Below, one piece after another: positions 18,429 through 20,371 of a stretch of 20,371 nt of DNA (positions within the stretch are counted from its first letter, which is position 1; every line of letters begins with the position of its first letter). A program made the position numbers and the translations under genes. Source of the stretch: Pelagophyceae sp. CCMP2097 (lineage: Eukaryota; Sar; Pelagophyceae); NCBI GenBank assembly GCA_026770575.1, contig MU657381.1, positions 34,606-54,976 of the forward strand. Direction: 5' to 3'. The notes below the pieces were generated by a model. It had not been told where the DNA came from and ran no database searches. It worked only from the letters and a program-made list of their open reading frames with translations.

Positions 18429-19152
18429 TAGAGAGCTTCAGCTCAAAGTGATACCCTATCGAAAGTGATACCCTATCAAATAAAACCCCGTTAAGAGCCC
18501 GTTGATATATAGAGCTTGCAGTGATCTCTCCGTTCAACGGACCTCGTACAACTCTCAAACTCGCGAGCCAAATCAAAGTAGTACCTAGGTACTACTTTGG
18601 CCCGAGGGCAACCCCGAGGCACCCCAGCCGACTCCCGTCCCGGGATCGATGGTGCGCAGTCAACAAGCCCATGCACAGACGCCCGTCGATTTTCCGCATG
18701 GTGCGTCGACTCTAGCGGAATCGGTGTTCTGGGTACTTGTGTTCGAGTTCGTACCCACCCGCGATGCGCTGTCGCAGCCGGTTCCGGGCGCTGCCGGATT
18801 GGTTGCGGACGCCTGCGCGCAGTTGCCGCCGGTTGCCGGCGCGTGGCGGGTCCCGCAAGGGCCCGAACGCATGCTCCTCACGCGCCTTCCGATGCCACGT
18901 CGCTGCTGCCCAAGGGGTAGCCACAACGCAAAACAAAGTTAGGGCCGGCCCTGCGGGACCAAGGCGCGTCGATAGGGCCATTCAGCGCCTCATTCCGACG
19001 AGAACTGACCGATATCCTTGACCCCTCCAAAAGACAACGACGTCGTCTCCAAAATATGCAGATCAGTTCGATAGGATATGAGTTGGATCTTGTCCGATGG
19101 AAACGATAGGATATGAATTCGATAGGGTATCACTTTGAGCTGAAGCTCTCTA
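18429..19152. mobile_element. Non-autonomous DNA transposon (MITE-like) with 35-bp perfect terminal inverted repeats
   Basis: The left terminus 18429-18463 and right terminus 19118-19152 are exact reverse complements over 35 bp, starting TAGAGAGCTTCAGCTCAAAG. Both outer ends are TA, consistent with a TA target duplication as in Tc1/mariner-type insertion, although TA alone is weak evidence. Next to the left repeat AAGTGATACCCTATC is repeated directly (18446-18460 and 18463-18477). Related GATAGGATATG words lie near the right end. The 724-bp body shows no transposase motifs and no convincing ORF. It also contains a 26-bp palindrome at 18574-18599. It must have been moved by an enzyme encoded elsewhere. 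Confidence 0.75.
18574..18599. repeat. Perfect 26-bp palindrome inside the MITE-like element
   Basis: The sequence centred on CCTAGG at 18584-18589, with half-site CAAAGTAGTACCT, is self-complementary over all 26 bases with no loop. It could be a protein-binding site or the scar of an insertion. Confidence 0.8.
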
Positions 19153-20371
19153 ATCCTGGTATGTTTGACCCAAGGAACGCGCTCGCGCAATCTCTGACGC
19201 GTTTCGCGACATGTGAGAAAAGTTAGCAAAAATGGGCCCAAAACGGCCTTTTGAGGTTATAGTGTGTCGCGCGCGGTCGCAATTGGCCGTCCAGCGTCGC
19301 AGGCTCTCGCAGACACCTCCGAGGCCTCTCCTGTCAAGAAAGATACAGGGTTGAATGTTTCTGGAAGTCTGGAAACGCTCGCTTGTACCGAAATGGAAAT
19401 CGGCGCGGTATGGCTCATAGACCCCGCCAATCGGAGGAGCTGCGCGGCGGGCACATCGGCCGTGACCCAAGGACGGACTCTGCGCCTTCAACCCTTCGCT
19501 ATAATGTGGGTTATGGGCGCCACATAACCCAAACTGGATACCCAGTTTGGATGAACGGTCGCCGAGGCATGCCGCCCAGTCGATATGTTCCCCGGCAGCA
19601 TTTTCGGTTGGGTCATGCCGCACGTAGTTGATCAGCGGCCCGGTACAAGGGGTATCGCTTATAACACCAAGGACTTTCTGGCTATCGCAGTTTTCGCCGG
19701 GGGCTGTTTCGCTCCTGTTGTGGGTGATAGAGGACGCCGCGCTGAGTCCCACGATGCCCGATCCTATAGAAACTGTTTGTTAAAAACGCTCAAACTGAAA
19801 TTCTAAACGTCTGTTTTGGCTCGTGTGAAGCGCCACTCGCGGCAACCTTATAGGATCGGCCAAATACCACCCCAGTGCGCATGGACCCACCACGCCACAT
19901 AGCCAGAATTTCGATCCCTGCGGTCCTGCAATTGCCAGCCGGGCCCGAACCTTCCCGATAGAGGAGGCAAAATCAAGTCAAAATCAAGGTAAGAAGGCAA
20001 ATAAAGATTTTATCGAGTCCATTATATTGGGGGAAGCGCTTGTTCGCGCCCTTGCAAGGCGCCCTCCACGCGGCTGATCATTTCACGGACACCCGGGGGG
20101 AAGAATATTCACGTATCGACGCGTGTCGTGGACGAGCAGGACGTGGACGAGCAGAGAACGAGCAGGGCGTGCAGAGAAGAAGACAAGGCGCTCCAGAGAT
20201 CGAACGGTTTCCACGGGCAAAGGACACCGCGCGCCGAGTTATCGTGCCTATACGGGGCGTGGAGACGACGACGAGCGCGGTCCTAGACGAACGCGCTCGG
20301 CGCCTCTCGAGCATCTCTCGAGCACCTTGCCTTCTCCCGAAAGTAAAAAGAACGTTCGGAGGGATTCGGAC
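19153..20371. other. Region without a recognised gene
   Basis: Frames at 19150-19752 (-), 19264-19527 (+) and 20078-20314 (-) have no motif, no plausible start context and no domain-like pattern. Visible structure: a 19-bp sequence at 19244-19262 matching 18413-18431, two adjacent hairpins at 19507-19550, an 11-bp inverted pair CCGATCCTATA (19758-19768 and 19849-19859), and GGACGAGCAG-type short repeats at 20131-20170. The final 300 bp is purine-rich and could be the leader of a gene beyond the edge. Confidence 0.5.
19507..19550. repeat. Two adjacent short hairpins
   Basis: TGGGTTATG (19507-19515) pairs with CATAACCCA (19523-19531). CCAAACTGG (19529-19537) pairs with CCAGTTTGG (19542-19550). 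The two 9-bp stems overlap by three bases, so only one can form fully at a time. Confidence 0.6.

Noticed and set aside
19150..19752. 200-codon minus-strand ORF
   Set aside because: No domain-like pattern, overlaps other equally long frames and starts inside the region of short hairpins; not defensible as a gene.

Overview
The window looks like nuclear DNA of a GC-rich, intron-bearing unicellular eukaryote, most likely a marine alga of the stramenopile/pelagophyte kind. That placement is an inference. It rests on strongly Ala/Arg-biased coding, short GT-AG introns (about 47-112 nt), a coiled-coil + T1/BTB + kelch protein and a CCCH protein with a KGNWERR start, a style I associate with Aureococcus-like genomes. 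There is no sign of prokaryotic operons.

Layout. (1) 1-625: the 3' end of a Ty1/copia retrotransposon pol (RNase H). (2) About 720-8225: an abrupt AT-rich island in otherwise GC-rich DNA. Reading all frames with frameshifts in mind, I see a decayed DNA-virus-like element: a possible capsid-protein tail (+), an A32/FtsK-HerA-type packaging ATPase (-), two unidentified fragments (-), a long archaeo-eukaryotic primase + superfamily 2 helicase of the origin-binding-protein type (-), and a divergently placed GIY-YIG endonuclease with a Lys-rich tail (+). Every one is broken by stops or frameshifts. The set fits a fossil polinton-like virus or virophage-like provirus of an alga; a giant-virus source cannot be excluded. 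The right part of the island (6668-8224) holds two non-coding repeat structures: a duplicated, inverted-repeat-bounded unit and a giant hairpin with arms of about 275 bp.

(3) 8225-11383: GC-rich host DNA with a coiled-coil/BTB(T1)/six-kelch-repeat gene (+, three exons). (4) 11384-about 16375: a full ABCC (MRP-type) ABC transporter (-, six exons, reading phases consistent across all mapped introns), convergent with the kelch gene. Its upstream region carries two identical 14-bp palindromes. (5) 16872-18264: a CCCH zinc-finger/F-box-like gene (-, two exons). (6) 18265-20371: no convincing gene. It holds a 724-bp non-autonomous element with perfect 35-bp terminal inverted repeats bounded by TA, which contains a perfect 26-bp palindrome, and then a featureless stretch with small hairpins.

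The three host genes show no shared pathway. The virus-like genes do belong together (genome packaging, replication, nuclease). Exon borders are read by eye from GT/AG signals, phase and protein continuity. Family calls come from motif recognition, not from any search.
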